From assembly GCF_013393385.1 (NCBI RefSeq), contig NZ_AP023239.1, positions 1,364,001-1,428,000 on the forward strand: a stretch of 64,000 nt of DNA. Reading direction: 5' to 3'. The stretch's first letter is position 1. Every line of letters starts with the position of its first letter. Both the position numbers and the translations under genes were made by a program. Below are positions 7,494-16,153 of this stretch, one piece after another. The notes under the pieces are model-generated. The model did no database searches. It was not told the origin of the DNA and saw nothing but the letters and a program-made list of their open reading frames with translations. Source of the stretch: Paenibacillus sp. URB8-2 (GTDB lineage Bacteria > Bacillota > Bacilli > Paenibacillales > Paenibacillaceae).

Positions 7494-8426
7494 ATGGTGA
7501 AAATCGCTAAGAACTTGACCGAACTGATTGGAAATACACCGCTTCTCGAATTGTCCAGTTTCAAAGAGGATGGCGCTGCAGCGAACATTCTGGCCAAGCT
7601 GGAGTATTTCAATCCGGCGGGCAGTGTAAAGGACCGGATCGGCTACGCCATGATCAAGGATGCCGAAGACAAGGGACTCATCAATAAAGACACGACCCTC
7701 ATCGAGCCGACCAGCGGAAATACCGGCATCGGTCTTGCGTTTGCGGCGGCGGCTCTCGGCTACCGCTTGATTATTATTTTGCCCGAATCCTTCAGTACGG
7801 AGCGCCGAAAGCTTCTGAAACAGCTCGGGGCGGAACTCGTGCTGACCCAGGCTTCGGAGGGCATGGCGGGCGCGATCCGCAAAGCGGAAGAGATATCCGC
7901 CGAGATACCTAATTCCTACATCCCGCAGCAGTTTGAAAATCCGGCCAACCCCGATATTCACCGGAAGTCGACGGCCGAAGAAATCTGGAACGATACCGAG
8001 GGAAAAGTGGATATTTTCGTCGCCGGTGTAGGTACCGGAGGAACGGTCACGGGGGTCGGCGAGGTTCTTAAGCAGCGCAATCCGCAAGTGCGCATAGTGG
8101 CCGTGGAACCGGCCGGTTCGCCTGTTCTATCCGGCGGGCAGCGAGGTCCTCATGCGATACAGGGCATCGGAGCGGGCTTCGTGCCGGCTAACTTTAACCG
8201 GGCCGCGGTGGATGAGATCATCACGGTGAAGAATGAAGAGGCGATACAAACGGCGCAAAAGCTGGCAAGGAAGGAAGGGCTGCTTGTCGGGATTTCTTCC
8301 GGGGCCGCGGCATTCGCCGCTTACCAGCTGGCCAAAAGACCGGAGAATCAAGGCAAGAACATCGTCGTCATTCTGCCGGACACCGGTGAACGGTACATTT
8401 CAACCGATTTGTTTCCCGAAGAGTAA
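7494..8426 (+). CDS. cysK: Cysteine synthase A (O-acetylserine sulfhydrylase)
   Basis: A 310-residue pyridoxal-phosphate enzyme that makes cysteine from O-acetylserine and sulfide. The PLP lysine lies in NPAGSVKDR (K46). [10 protein letters not shown] binds substrate, [10 protein letters not shown] binds the phosphate, and [10 protein letters not shown] is the C-terminal signature. An open frame exists from 7452, but ATG 7494 has GGAGG 8 bases upstream and gives the family length. The sulfate importer at 56409-60316 in the same window is a natural upstream supplier, though far away. Confidence 0.96.
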   Translation: MVKIAKNLTELIGNTPLLELSSFKEDGAAANILAKLEYFNPAGSVKDRIGYAMIKDAEDKGLINKDTTLIEPTSGNTGIGLAFAAAALGYRLIIILPESFSTERRKLLKQLGAELVLTQASEGMAGAIRKAEEISAEIPNSYIPQQFENPANPDIHRKSTAEEIWNDTEGKVDIFVAGVGTGGTVTGVGEVLKQRNPQVRIVAVEPAGSPVLSGGQRGPHAIQGIGAGFVPANFNRAAVDEIITVKNEEAIQTAQKLARKEGLLVGISSGAAAFAAYQLAKRPENQGKNIVVILPDTGERYISTDLFPEE

Positions 8427-8469
8427 AAATGAGAGCGGCATTCGAGCCGTGTAAGGAAGCGGTCAGAGG

Positions 8470-8512
8470 GACCGGTCGACGAGCAGAAATGCCCGTTGAC
8501 CGGTCTTTTTTT
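8470..8512 (+). terminator. Terminator of cysK
   Basis: An 11-bp GC-rich stem (8470-8480 with 8495-8505, GACCGGTC core) followed by seven T residues. The sequence just after it (8513-8543) resembles the 5' half of the structured repeat found at 60370. Confidence 0.9.
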
Positions 8513-8560
8513 AAAATATATGAATGTATAAGCTGTGCTAAAAAAGCCTTCCCGCCCGTA

Positions 8561-8589
8561 TTGACGAAAAGAAGCTGTAAGCGTATACT
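8561..8589 (+). promoter_or_regulatory. Promoter of the sorbitol operon
   Basis: TTGACG (8561-8566), a 17-base spacer and TATACT (8584-8589), about 75 bases before the regulator start. Both hexamers are near consensus. Confidence 0.75.
8575..8589 (+). promoter_or_regulatory. Catabolite-responsive element (cre) overlapping the -10 box
   Basis: The bases TGTAAGCGTATACT at 8576-8589 fit the CcpA consensus TGNAANCGNWNNCW at every defined position. The site overlaps the -10 hexamer, the usual place for CcpA repression. This would shut the sorbitol operon when glucose is present; not tested here. Confidence 0.6.
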
Positions 8590-8663
8590 AAATCCATGAA
8601 GCACAAATGATAAATAAAAAAGCACATATGTGCAAGAATATAAAGGGTCTGGAGAGAAAGCTG

Positions 8664-9641
8664 ATGACAATCCATGATGAAGATAGAAGGCTGTTGGCTC
8701 AAATCGCCCGAATGTATTATCTCGATGACATGACGCAAAGCGAAATCTCAAAGGCGCTGGGCATATACCGCACTTCAATTAGCCGTCTGCTGAAGAGAGC
8801 TCGGGAAGAAGGCGTGGTTCAGATCAAGATTACGGAGGGTGAAGGCAAGTACGAAATTGAGGAACATTTGGAAAGCGTATTTCAACTGAAAAGGGTAGTT
8901 GTCGTGCCCTCCAACCCTGAATTGTCCGAGTCGGGACGGAAAAAGGCCGTGGCCAGAGCGGGGGCAGAGCTGATGAAAAATGTAATAGTGGACGGCGATG
9001 TCGTAGGATTTGCCTGGGGCACCACCATGGGAAGTCTGATCGGAGAATTTACCGATTGCGAACAGCGTTCCGCGCATTTCGTTCCCCTGGTTGGGGGGCC
9101 CGGACCGATGGAAACGAAGTACCACGTCAATGCCATCGTGTACAGCATCGCGAATGACTACGGAGGAGAAGCGTATCTGATTGACGCAGCGGCCGTTGTG
9201 GAACGCAAGGAAACGAGAGACGAAATCGTGCAAGCGCATTATTTTCGCAAAATATCCGATCTGTGGGATCGTCTTACGGTCGCTGTAGTCGGCATCGGTG
9301 CTCCCATCAGCAATTCCAACATGATCTGGACCGGATTTTACGGCGACAAGGAGATTGCCGACCTAAACCGGCATAACGCGATCGGCGATATTTGTTCTAG
9401 GTTCTACGACTCGGAAGGGAATTTAATTGAATCTGAACTAACCGAGCGAACGATTGCAATTCCTCTGGAACGGCTTCGGAACACCCGGTATACAATTGCT
9501 CTGGCAGAATCGGCAGAGAAGGCACCTTCCATTATCGGGGCCATCAAGGGCAAATATATCAACACCTTGGTTACCAATGAAGAAACCGCGGTAGAGATAC
9601 TCCGTCTGGCGGCTCAAGATCAATCGCACGCAATGAATTGA
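8664..9641 (+). CDS. SorC/DeoR-type sugar-responsive regulator of the sorbitol operon
   Basis: A 325-residue regulator. The N-terminal HTH spans residues about 15-50 (LDDMTQSEISKALGI then YRTSISRLLKRAREEGVV). The rest is the SorC C-terminal sugar-phosphate binding domain, with DGDVVGFAWGTTM, FVPLVGGPGP and VAVVGIGAP, followed by the late motif RHNAIGDICSRFYD. ATG 8664 follows GGAGAG by 8 bases; the longer frame from 8607 lacks a good site. It is the first gene of the sorbitol PTS operon and most likely senses sorbitol-6-phosphate or a related sugar phosphate. The effector is inferred from context. Confidence 0.88.
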   Translation: MTIHDEDRRLLAQIARMYYLDDMTQSEISKALGIYRTSISRLLKRAREEGVVQIKITEGEGKYEIEEHLESVFQLKRVVVVPSNPELSESGRKKAVARAGAELMKNVIVDGDVVGFAWGTTMGSLIGEFTDCEQRSAHFVPLVGGPGPMETKYHVNAIVYSIANDYGGEAYLIDAAAVVERKETRDEIVQAHYFRKISDLWDRLTVAVVGIGAPISNSNMIWTGFYGDKEIADLNRHNAIGDICSRFYDSEGNLIESELTERTIAIPLERLRNTRYTIALAESAEKAPSIIGAIKGKYINTLVTNEETAVEILRLAAQDQSHAMN

Positions 9642-9656
9642 AGGGGGTGATTAATC

Positions 9657-10079
9657 ATGGGATTTATCATTATTGTGATTGCGTTGTCATGGCTCTTGCA
9701 AAGTGTGCTCGGGTTCCTGCAAATCAGACATTTCAATCGGCATTACACGGAACTGAGGCGGATCGGGCGAGTTGCCATTGGCAAAAAGACGGGAAGGTTC
9801 AGGGCAGGCACTGTTGTTATGCTCGCAATCGACTCGCATGGAAACATTCTGAAAGCCGCCAAGATGCAGGGAGTTACGGTCTTTTCCAGAGTGCGATCCT
9901 TGAAAGGTCTGGAAGGCAAGCCGCTTCCGAAGCTGGAAGAGGAAGACCTCGCGGGGTTCGACAAGCTGACAAAAGGCGCTATCAGGGATGCCATAAGCAG
10001 CTATAAGATTATTTCAAATGGAGGTGAATTGAAGCTTAAGAAGACCTGGCTCGAAAGACTAATACCGGCTAAAAAATAG
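9657..10079 (+). CDS. gutM: Glucitol operon activator family protein GutM
   Basis: A 140-residue protein with one N-terminal membrane helix (residues 1-18, [19 protein letters not shown]) followed by the GutM domain: [29 protein letters not shown] is distinctive. In Escherichia coli GutM is an activator of the glucitol operon; the molecular role of the anchored form in Firmicutes is less clear. It sits between the regulator and the PTS genes, 15 bases after the former, behind AAGGGGGTG. Co-transcription is very likely. Confidence 0.88.
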   Translation: MGFIIIVIALSWLLQSVLGFLQIRHFNRHYTELRRIGRVAIGKKTGRFRAGTVVMLAIDSHGNILKAAKMQGVTVFSRVRSLKGLEGKPLPKLEEEDLAGFDKLTKGAIRDAISSYKIISNGGELKLKKTWLERLIPAKK

Positions 10080-10096
10080 CAAAATGGGGTGAAAGT

Positions 10097-10642
10097 ATGG
10101 ATATTGTAACAAACCTGGCCAACGGCTTTATGAATCTGTTCAGGCAGGGAGGCGTGACCTTCACCAATCTGGTTACAGGAATTGTCCCGCTGCTGATTAT
10201 GCTGCTGGTGGCCATGAATGCGCTGATTCAACTGATCGGCCAGGAACGAGTGGAGCGAGTCGCAAGGAAATCGGCAAAAAATCCGTTCACGCGCTATTTT
10301 ATCCTTCCGATTGTAGGCACTTTTATTCTTGCCAATCCGATGACCCTCTCGCTGGGAAGATTCCTGCCCGAAAAATACAAACCCAGCTACTATGCCGCGG
10401 CCTCTTATTCCTGCCACACGCATAACGGATTGTTCCCGCATGTGAATCCTGGAGAACTGTTCGTATTCCTGGGAATCGCTGCAGGCATCACTACACTGGG
10501 CCTCAACACGACGGAGCTGGCGCTGCGGTACTTCCTGGTAGGGATTGTAACGAACTTTTTCAGAGGCTGGGTAACCGACCTTACCACTTCCATCGTCGAG
10601 AAGCAGCAGAAAGTAAAACTGAAAGAAACCGTTAATTTGTAG
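10097..10642 (+). CDS. srlA: PTS sorbitol transporter subunit IIC (SrlA)
   Basis: A 181-residue integral membrane protein of the glucitol/sorbitol PTS (EIIC2 part). The hallmark segments are [39 protein letters not shown] and [18 protein letters not shown]. With SrlE it forms the membrane channel that imports sorbitol while phosphorylating it. It starts 17 bases after gutM behind GGGGTG. Length matches the E. coli protein (about 187). Confidence 0.95.
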   Translation: MDIVTNLANGFMNLFRQGGVTFTNLVTGIVPLLIMLLVAMNALIQLIGQERVERVARKSAKNPFTRYFILPIVGTFILANPMTLSLGRFLPEKYKPSYYAAASYSCHTHNGLFPHVNPGELFVFLGIAAGITTLGLNTTELALRYFLVGIVTNFFRGWVTDLTTSIVEKQQKVKLKETVNL

Positions 10643-10654
10643 GAGGTGGTAAAC

Positions 10655-11659
10655 ATGAGTCATTACAATGCGGTTATTATCAAAGCGGGAACAGGCGGGT
10701 TTGGTGGTCCGCTCATTATCAGGCCGACTGAGGGAAAAAACAAGGTGGTCTACATAACAGGGGGGACGAAACCGGATATTGCCGACCGCATCGCGGAGCT
10801 TACCGGGGCCGAACTGGTAGACGGCTTTAAAACAAGCGTGCCTGAAAAGGAAATCGCCTGCGTGATCATCGACTGTGGAGGGACACTGCGCTGCGGCGTG
10901 TATCCGCAAAAAGGGATCTTGACCATTAATGTGCTCCCGACGGGGAAGAGCGGACCGCTGGCAAAGCATATTACCGAGGAAATCTATGTATCCGGAGTGA
11001 AGGTTTCGGACATTGAGCCGTATGAAGGTGCTGCAACACCCCATACAGCCCAGCCCGAAAAAAGTGATGCAGAAATAAAAACTCAACCTAAGTATAGCGC
11101 AAACCAAAAAATAAGTGAACAGCAAAAGCCGAAAGGCTTGCTGGCACGGGTCGGCATGGCAATGGGCTCCATTGTAAGCGTGTTCTATCAGGCGGGACGG
11201 GAAGCGATCGAGACGGTTATCAAGACCATTCTGCCTTTCATGGCCTTTGTGGCGATGTTGATCGGGATTATTAACGCCTCGGGAATCGGCGACGTATTCG
11301 CCAAATTCCTCTCGCCGTTCGCGGGCTCTCTGCCCGGCTTGCTCCTGATCTCGCTGGTATGCTCATTTCCGTTGCTGTCTCCTTTTTTGGGACCGGGTTC
11401 GGTTATCGCGCAGGTTGTCGGCACTCTCATCGGAGTTGAAATCGGCAAAGGAAATATCCCGCCGCATCTGGCGCTGCCCGCCCTGTTCGCCATCAATTCT
11501 CAGGCTGCCGCCGATTTCGTTCCCGTGGGACTGGGGCTGGCGGAGGCTGAGGTGGAGACGATCGAAGTAGGTGTGCCAGCCGTATTGTACGGCCGGTTTC
11601 TTACCGGGGCACCCACGGTCTTTATCGCTTGGTTGGCCAGCTTCGGCCTGTACAGTTAA
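10655..11659 (+). CDS. srlE: PTS sorbitol transporter subunit IIBC (SrlE)
   Basis: A 334-residue protein. The IIB domain is N-terminal: [19 protein letters not shown], then the phosphocysteine loop [17 protein letters not shown] near residues 72-88. A low-complexity linker follows (residues about 130-165). The C-terminal membrane IIC1 part includes [21 protein letters not shown] and [19 protein letters not shown] 10655 is preferred over GTG 10646 because GGAGGTGG ends 8 bases upstream and overlaps the GTG. It passes phosphate from SrlB to sorbitol. Confidence 0.95.
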   Translation: MSHYNAVIIKAGTGGFGGPLIIRPTEGKNKVVYITGGTKPDIADRIAELTGAELVDGFKTSVPEKEIACVIIDCGGTLRCGVYPQKGILTINVLPTGKSGPLAKHITEEIYVSGVKVSDIEPYEGAATPHTAQPEKSDAEIKTQPKYSANQKISEQQKPKGLLARVGMAMGSIVSVFYQAGREAIETVIKTILPFMAFVAMLIGIINASGIGDVFAKFLSPFAGSLPGLLLISLVCSFPLLSPFLGPGSVIAQVVGTLIGVEIGKGNIPPHLALPALFAINSQAAADFVPVGLGLAEAEVETIEVGVPAVLYGRFLTGAPTVFIAWLASFGLYS

Positions 11660-11682
11660 TGACCTGAATGGAGGACTTTGTT

Positions 11683-12048
11683 ATGCAAACCGTTTATCAA
11701 ACCCGGATTACGCAGATCGGTTCGTCGGTGTTTGATTTTATTGAAGATAAAATCTTTGTGCTGTTCGGTGAGAACGCGCCTTCGGATGTGGCGGATTATT
11801 GTCTTCTGATCCATATAAACGATGTTGAAGGCGAAATCGAAAAGGGAGATGTTCTGCTCCTGGATGGCATCGAGTATACGATCACTTCGGTCGGAAGCAA
11901 AGTGTCCAGAAATTTAAAGCTGCTGGGGCATATCACCCTTCAGTTTGATGGAAGAGAAACGGAAGGGCTGCCCGGCACGCTGTATTTGGAGGACAAGGAT
12001 TTTCACAAACCGGGAATCGGCGGCGAAATTAAAATTATCAAAAAATAA
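11683..12048 (+). CDS. srlB: PTS sorbitol transporter subunit IIA (SrlB)
   Basis: A 121-residue cytoplasmic EIIA-Gut. It carries YQTRITQIGSSVFDF, the histidine-bearing YCLLIHINDVEGEI and the C-terminal LEDKDFHKPGIGGEIKI. It receives phosphate from HPr and hands it to SrlE. ATG 11683 follows GGAGGA by 7 bases and gives the family length (E. coli SrlB about 123); the earlier ATG at 11668 overlaps that ribosome site. Confidence 0.93.
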   Translation: MQTVYQTRITQIGSSVFDFIEDKIFVLFGENAPSDVADYCLLIHINDVEGEIEKGDVLLLDGIEYTITSVGSKVSRNLKLLGHITLQFDGRETEGLPGTLYLEDKDFHKPGIGGEIKIIKK

Positions 12049-12075
12049 AAAGATCGATAAAGGAGAGTTAAGGAT

Positions 12076-12855
12076 ATGAGTAAACGTAAAGTGGCAATAG
12101 TTGCCGGCGGAGGCCAAAGTTTGGGAGAAACGCTTTGCTATCGTCTCGCTGACGAAGGCTATGATATTGTAGTGGCTGATTTAAACGGTGAACAGGCGGA
12201 GAGCGTGGCCCGGACCGTGAAAGAACATCATGGACAAAAAGCGCTGGCTGTAGCGGTAAATTTCATCCATGAACACGAAGTAATCGAGATGGTGGGCAAG
12301 GCAACGGAAGCCTTGGGGCGCATTGATCTGCTTGTTTATGTGGCGGGTGTCGCCAAGAGCCGTAAAATTACCGACTTTGGCCTGGAAGATTGGAATTTAA
12401 CCGTCGACGTAAATCTCACCGGATACTTTTTGTGCGCAAGAGAAGTGTCGCGAGTAATGATCGGGCAGGGCGGGGGAAATATCATCCAAATCAATTCGAA
12501 ATCGGGCAAGGTCGGCAGCAAGCATAATTCGGCATATTCCGCTTCCAAATTCGGCGGGGTGGGGCTGACGCAAAGCCTTGCGCTTGATCTGGCGGAGCAC
12601 AATATCCGTGTCAACTCAATTATGCCGGGCAATCTGCTGAAATCGCCGATGTTCCAGAGCCTGATTCCCCAATATGCCCAAAAACTTGGCATCAAACCGG
12701 AAGAGGTGGAGCAGGTATATACGGATAAAGTGCCGCTGAAGCGGGGCTGCACGTATGATGATATCGCCAATGCCGTTATCTTTTACGCATCCGATAAAGC
12801 GTCTTATATGACGGGGCAATCCATTAACGTGACGGGCGGCCAGGTCATGCACTAA
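12076..12855 (+). CDS. srlD: Sorbitol-6-phosphate 2-dehydrogenase (SrlD)
   Basis: A 259-residue short-chain dehydrogenase that oxidises sorbitol-6-phosphate to fructose-6-phosphate with NAD. The Rossmann motif VAGGGQSLGETLCYRLA is at the N-terminus. NVAG appears here as VYVAGVAK, and the catalytic Ser and YSASK (residues about 155-159) are intact. The C-terminal GQSINVTGGQVMH is typical of SrlD. It closes the sorbitol operon, 27 bases after srlB, and feeds fructose-6-phosphate to glycolysis (pgi is elsewhere in the window). Confidence 0.95.
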   Translation: MSKRKVAIVAGGGQSLGETLCYRLADEGYDIVVADLNGEQAESVARTVKEHHGQKALAVAVNFIHEHEVIEMVGKATEALGRIDLLVYVAGVAKSRKITDFGLEDWNLTVDVNLTGYFLCAREVSRVMIGQGGGNIIQINSKSGKVGSKHNSAYSASKFGGVGLTQSLALDLAEHNIRVNSIMPGNLLKSPMFQSLIPQYAQKLGIKPEEVEQVYTDKVPLKRGCTYDDIANAVIFYASDKASYMTGQSINVTGGQVMH

Positions 12856-12894
12856 CCGGGGAGTGCCTCAGGAACGAATGCTGATAGAATAACG

Positions 12895-12945
12895 AAAAGG
12901 ATTGAGCAGGAGAGTAATGCTGCGCAATCCTTTTTTCTTTTTTCG
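12895..12945 (+). terminator. Terminator of the sorbitol operon
   Basis: An 11-base arm GGATTGAGCAG (12899-12909) pairs with CTGCGCAATCC (12920-12930) with one A-C mismatch. Two T6 runs follow. Upstream A residues may allow it to serve gpx from the other side. Confidence 0.85.
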
Positions 12946-12968
12946 GGAAATGCCGGCTGTAGTGTTAT

Positions 12969-13448
12969 TCAATCAAGCAGACTCTTAATTTCATCTTCAA
13001 TGCTTTCCGGCGTCGTTGTCGGGGCAAAACGTTTCAGCACGCGCCCTTCGCTGTCGACCAGGAATTTGGTGAAGTTCCATTTTACGCTTTTAGAGCCGAG
13101 CGCGCCGGGAGCCTCCTTCGTTAAATATTTGTATAAAGGATGGGCATTGTCGCCGTTGACATCGATTTTTTCATACATCGGAAAGGAGACACCGTAGTTG
13201 AGCTGGCAAAATTCCTGGATTTCCGCACTGCTGCCGGGTTCCTGTGATGCAAACTGATTGCTCGGAAAGCCGAGCACTTCGAAGCCACGGTCCTTAAATT
13301 TTTCGTACAACTTCTGCAGACCTTCATACTGGGGGGTGAAGCCGCACTTGCTCGCCGTATTCACAATAAGCAGCACCTTGCCTTCATACTTGGACAATGA
13401 TTCTTCTTGACCGCGCAGGGTATTGGCTTGGTAATCATAAACGCTCAT
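12969..13448 (-). CDS. gpx: Glutathione peroxidase family thiol peroxidase
   Basis: A 159-residue cytoplasmic peroxidase of the BsaA/Gpx family. The peroxidatic cysteine lies in [15 protein letters not shown] (C35), then GFPSNQF near residue 78 and [15 protein letters not shown] near 122. It is a Cys enzyme (TGC), not selenocysteine. Bacillus-type relatives use thioredoxin rather than glutathione. It is divergent from ohr across 185 bases, an oxidative-defence pair. Confidence 0.94.
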   Translation of the reverse strand: MSVYDYQANTLRGQEESLSKYEGKVLLIVNTASKCGFTPQYEGLQKLYEKFKDRGFEVLGFPSNQFASQEPGSSAEIQEFCQLNYGVSFPMYEKIDVNGDNAHPLYKYLTKEAPGALGSKSVKWNFTKFLVDSEGRVLKRFAPTTTPESIEDEIKSLLD

Positions 13449-13472
13449 GAATTAGGGCCTCCTCTAAACCAT

Positions 13473-13520
13473 ATTGTATTTATAACAATTTAATTTTAAA
13501 CAATTTACAATCACAATCAA
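13473..13520 (-). promoter_or_regulatory. gpx promoter with AT-rich inverted repeat
   Basis: On the minus strand TTGATT (13520-13515), a 16-base spacer and TAAAAT (13498-13493) form a plausible promoter. The inverted repeat ATTGT-7-ACAAT (13473-13489) covers the expected start site, and a second AACAATTTA copy lies beside it (13499). This could be a peroxide-regulator operator (OhrR- or PerR-type); which one cannot be told by eye. Confidence 0.35.
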
Positions 13521-13526
13521 GACCTT

Positions 13527-13555
13527 TTGAGTAAATTTAAAATTTTTTGTATTTT
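13527..13555 (+). promoter_or_regulatory. Putative ohr promoter
   Basis: TTGAGT (13527-13532), a 17-base spacer and TATTTT (13550-13555), about 80 bases before the ohr start. Hexamers are moderate matches. Confidence 0.4.
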
Positions 13556-13633
13556 CCCGTTTCAAATCGCGCCTCAAGTTTAATTAAAGGTAGTGTCAGG
13601 GTGGGAAATTGGATTATAAAGGAGACGATATTA

Positions 13634-14068
13634 ATGAAAGCACTGTATACAGCTACTGCAACGGTTCGCGGCGGACGTGAAGGCTCATTTGAATCCTCCG
13701 ACGGCGCCTTGAAGCATAATCTGAGCATGCCCAGAGAACTGGGCGGTTCGGGAGGAACGGGCACGAATCCTGAGCAGCTGTTTGCTGCAGGATACGGCGC
13801 CTGCTATGAAAGTGCGCTAGCCAATGTTGCCCGTAAGGAAGGTGTCAAGCTTCAGGATGTGGAGGTTACGTCGAACGTATCCATCGGCAAAGATGAGAGC
13901 GACGGTGGATTTAAGCTGTCTGTACGGCTTGATGTGAAAATGTCGGGTGTTGACCATGACAAAGCGGAGGATTTGGCGAAGAAAGCCCATGATTTCTGTC
14001 CGTACTCCAAAGCGACGAGGGGAAATATCGAGGTGGAGCTAAATGTGCTGGAAATGAGCCGTCAGTAA
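13634..14068 (+). CDS. ohr: Organic hydroperoxide resistance protein Ohr
   Basis: A 144-residue OsmC/Ohr-family peroxidase that reduces organic and fatty-acid hydroperoxides. The two redox cysteines are present: C57 in GYGACYESAL and C122 in HDFCPYSKATRGN. The N-terminal YTATATVRGGREG and the segment GGSGGTGTNPEQLFAAGY are typical of Ohr. ATG 13634 follows GGAG; the frame open from 13547 adds 29 non-family residues and is rejected. No ohrR gene is visible next to it. Confidence 0.95.
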   Translation: MKALYTATATVRGGREGSFESSDGALKHNLSMPRELGGSGGTGTNPEQLFAAGYGACYESALANVARKEGVKLQDVEVTSNVSIGKDESDGGFKLSVRLDVKMSGVDHDKAEDLAKKAHDFCPYSKATRGNIEVELNVLEMSRQ

Positions 14069-14101
14069 TTCCTTCGCTAAGCTGGCAGACGAAATATGCA
14101 T

Positions 14102-14143
14102 AAAAAAGACTCGTTTCCGCGTTGGCGAAAGCGAGTCTTTTTT
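14102..14143. terminator. Bidirectional terminator between ohr and the metal-type ABC operon
   Basis: AAAAAAGACTCG (14102-14113) pairs with CGAGTCTTTTTT (14132-14143), with GC-rich inner pairs. A-run and T-run flank it symmetrically, so it can stop both ohr and the leftward binding-protein gene. Confidence 0.92.
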
Positions 14144-14175
14144 GAATGACCCAATGGCTGGAGTTTAGAAGGATC

Positions 14176-15303
14176 TTACTTTGCCGGAGGCTTGCTGTCA
14201 ATGATCAGCTGAGCTTCGTCGTTCGTAAGGTCGTAATTCAAAAACTGCTTGTAGAAACTTACGGTTTCCTGAACCATGTTCAGATCGGGGAACAGGTCGG
14301 GATGAAGCGTCTTGGCCGCCCATTGGATTTGCAGCGCGGCTTCGGCGCCGTAGCGGTCCCAAAGGAACGCGCCGCTCGGGTTGTTATAGACATGGCCGTT
14401 CTTGACGGCATTCAGCGTCTTCCAAGCGGGATCGTCCATAATGTGGTCGGTATCCGTCAAACCGCTGCCGATCATAATGTAATCCGGATTCCAGGAAATA
14501 ATCTGCTCCAGGCTCACTGGCTTCATGTTGCCGCTCAGCTCTTGAGCGGCGTTGATGCCCCCTGCTACTTCAATCCAGTTCTGGATCATCGTATCCTTGC
14601 CGTCCACTTGAAGCGGTGACAGGGACTGAATATGCAGCACTTTGGGCTTGTCCGATTCGGCAATTTTGGACGTTACGGCCGTAATATCTTTCAGTTTGCC
14701 GTCCAGATAGCCGATAAAGGAGTCGGCCCGCTGGCTTGCGTCATCTCCAAGGATTTGTCCCGTCAGGCGGAAACATTCTTTCATCTCGTCAAAATTCGTA
14801 AAGTTCAGCGTTACTGTGGGAATCCCAGCATTCTCCAGAAGCTGAATCAGCGGAGAACCAGTTGACGCGAAGGCGATGTCAGGCTTGTTCTTCAGCACCT
14901 CTTCCATTTGCACCTCAGATTTGGTGAAGGCGGTCACGGCATTGTTCATCTGCGGATTTACTTTGTACAGCCAGGGGACCGACTTGGGAGTAGAGATCGT
15001 GGACACGATTTTGTCTCCTGCTCCGAGAATCGTCACGACCTCGTTATGAGCCGGCCAGGCATCAGCAATTTTATTAATTTGCGAAGGAACTGTCACCTGG
15101 CGTCCGTCGGTATCCGTAATGGTCTTGCCTGCCTCGGCTGTCTGCGAGGAAGTCGTCTGCGGAGAAGCTGCCGGCGATGCTGCGGTTCCGGTGTCACCGG
15201 CATTCCCATTTGTATTATTGCTTCCGCATCCTGACAGAACCAGGATTAATGCCGCCGTTAGTATGAACGCCAGCAAGCTTTTTTCTTTGAATCTTCTTTG
15301 CAT
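14176..15303 (-). CDS. Metal-chelate/vitamin-type ABC transporter substrate-binding lipoprotein
   Basis: A 375-residue exported lipoprotein with a lipobox at LVLSGCG and a serine/threonine-rich linker. The body is a class III (FecB/BtuF-like) binding fold: TDTDGRQVTVP, KIADAWPAHNEVVTILGAGDKIV, then NKPDIAFAS and NPDYIMIGSG. ATG 15303 has AGGAGGT upstream; the longer frame to 15357 is rejected. It is the last gene of a three-gene operon (permease, ATPase, binding protein). The ligand is uncertain: iron chelates, cobalamin, and molybdate/tungstate of the MolABC type are all possible. No Fur-like box or riboswitch was recognised upstream. Confidence 0.85.
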   Translation of the reverse strand: MQRRFKEKSLLAFILTAALILVLSGCGSNNTNGNAGDTGTAASPAASPQTTSSQTAEAGKTITDTDGRQVTVPSQINKIADAWPAHNEVVTILGAGDKIVSTISTPKSVPWLYKVNPQMNNAVTAFTKSEVQMEEVLKNKPDIAFASTGSPLIQLLENAGIPTVTLNFTNFDEMKECFRLTGQILGDDASQRADSFIGYLDGKLKDITAVTSKIAESDKPKVLHIQSLSPLQVDGKDTMIQNWIEVAGGINAAQELSGNMKPVSLEQIISWNPDYIMIGSGLTDTDHIMDDPAWKTLNAVKNGHVYNNPSGAFLWDRYGAEAALQIQWAAKTLHPDLFPDLNMVQETVSFYKQFLNYDLTNDEAQLIIDSKPPAK

Positions 15304-15340
15304 GATAGTACCTCCTATGTTTGTGAATGATGAAGTTTGG

Positions 15341-16153
15341 TTAAGAGAGCTCCTCAAGCATATGACTTTCCGTTCGCATAAGCGGTATGCAGGTCTTTAC
15401 TTTCTGTCCTGTGGCGGCGGTGAACTCCGCTACCTCGACATCAATGCCATACGCGGATCTCAGATTTCCGGACGTGACGACTTCTTTTACGGACCCTGCC
15501 AAAAAAGGGAGTCCGCGGCGCAGAAGCGCTGCCCTGTCGGAGCATAAAAAAGCGTGGTCCGGAAAATGCGACGTCATGACGACCGTCATTCCCCGGTTGC
15601 TGAGCAGCCTGATCTGTTCCAGCATCCGGATCTGATTGCCGAAATCGAGATTGGACGTCGGCTCGTCCATAATCAGAATGTCAGGCTGCTGCGCCAGTGC
15701 CCGGGCGATCAGGACCATCTGCCGCTCTCCTCCGCTGAGCTCCGTATAGATCCGGTCCCGGAGCGAGTCGATTTGAAGGCTGTCCAAGGCCTCATCGGCA
15801 ATGCTCTTGTCCTTGGAATTCGGTGCGGCGAACAAACCGAGATGGGCGGTGCGGCCCATTGTTACCACATCGATGACACTGAAAGGAAATGGGGCGCTGT
15901 GCGCCTGGGGAACATAGCCTACAGCCCGGGCCAGCATCTGTCTGGACCATCCCGCCGTGCTTTGCCCATTGATTTTGACGGTTCCTCCCAAGGGCCTCAG
16001 AAAAGAAAGCAGGGTTTTGAATAAGGTTGTTTTTCCCGCGCCGTTGGGACCGAGCAGGCACATAATTTCTCCGGCCCGAACCGAAAAGGAAACGTCCGTG
16101 ACCACCGGCTTGTCGCCGTATCCGCAGGAGAGGTTTTCGATTTCCAGCATCAT
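15341..16153 (-). CDS. Metal-chelate-type ABC transporter ATPase
   Basis: A 270-residue FecE/BtuD-like ATPase: Walker A GPNGAGKTT, a Q-loop region with VGYVPQAHSAPFPFS, the signature LSGGERQMVLIARALAQ and Walker B ILIMDEPTSNLDFG. It overlaps the upstream permease stop by 4 bases, consistent with coupled translation. The Q-loop wording (VPQAH followed by FSVIDVVTMGR) is typical of iron/cobalamin importers. It energises the FecCD-type permease encoded next to it. Confidence 0.93.
   Translation of the reverse strand: MMLEIENLSCGYGDKPVVTDVSFSVRAGEIMCLLGPNGAGKTTLFKTLLSFLRPLGGTVKINGQSTAGWSRQMLARAVGYVPQAHSAPFPFSVIDVVTMGRTAHLGLFAAPNSKDKSIADEALDSLQIDSLRDRIYTELSGGERQMVLIARALAQQPDILIMDEPTSNLDFGNQIRMLEQIRLLSNRGMTVVMTSHFPDHAFLCSDRAALLRRGLPFLAGSVKEVVTSGNLRSAYGIDVEVAEFTAATGQKVKTCIPLMRTESHMLEELS

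Noticed and set aside
10001..11125. Minus-strand open frame of 374 codons opposite srlA and srlE
   Set aside because: Histidine/cysteine-rich shadow of the sorbitol PTS genes, with no start context.
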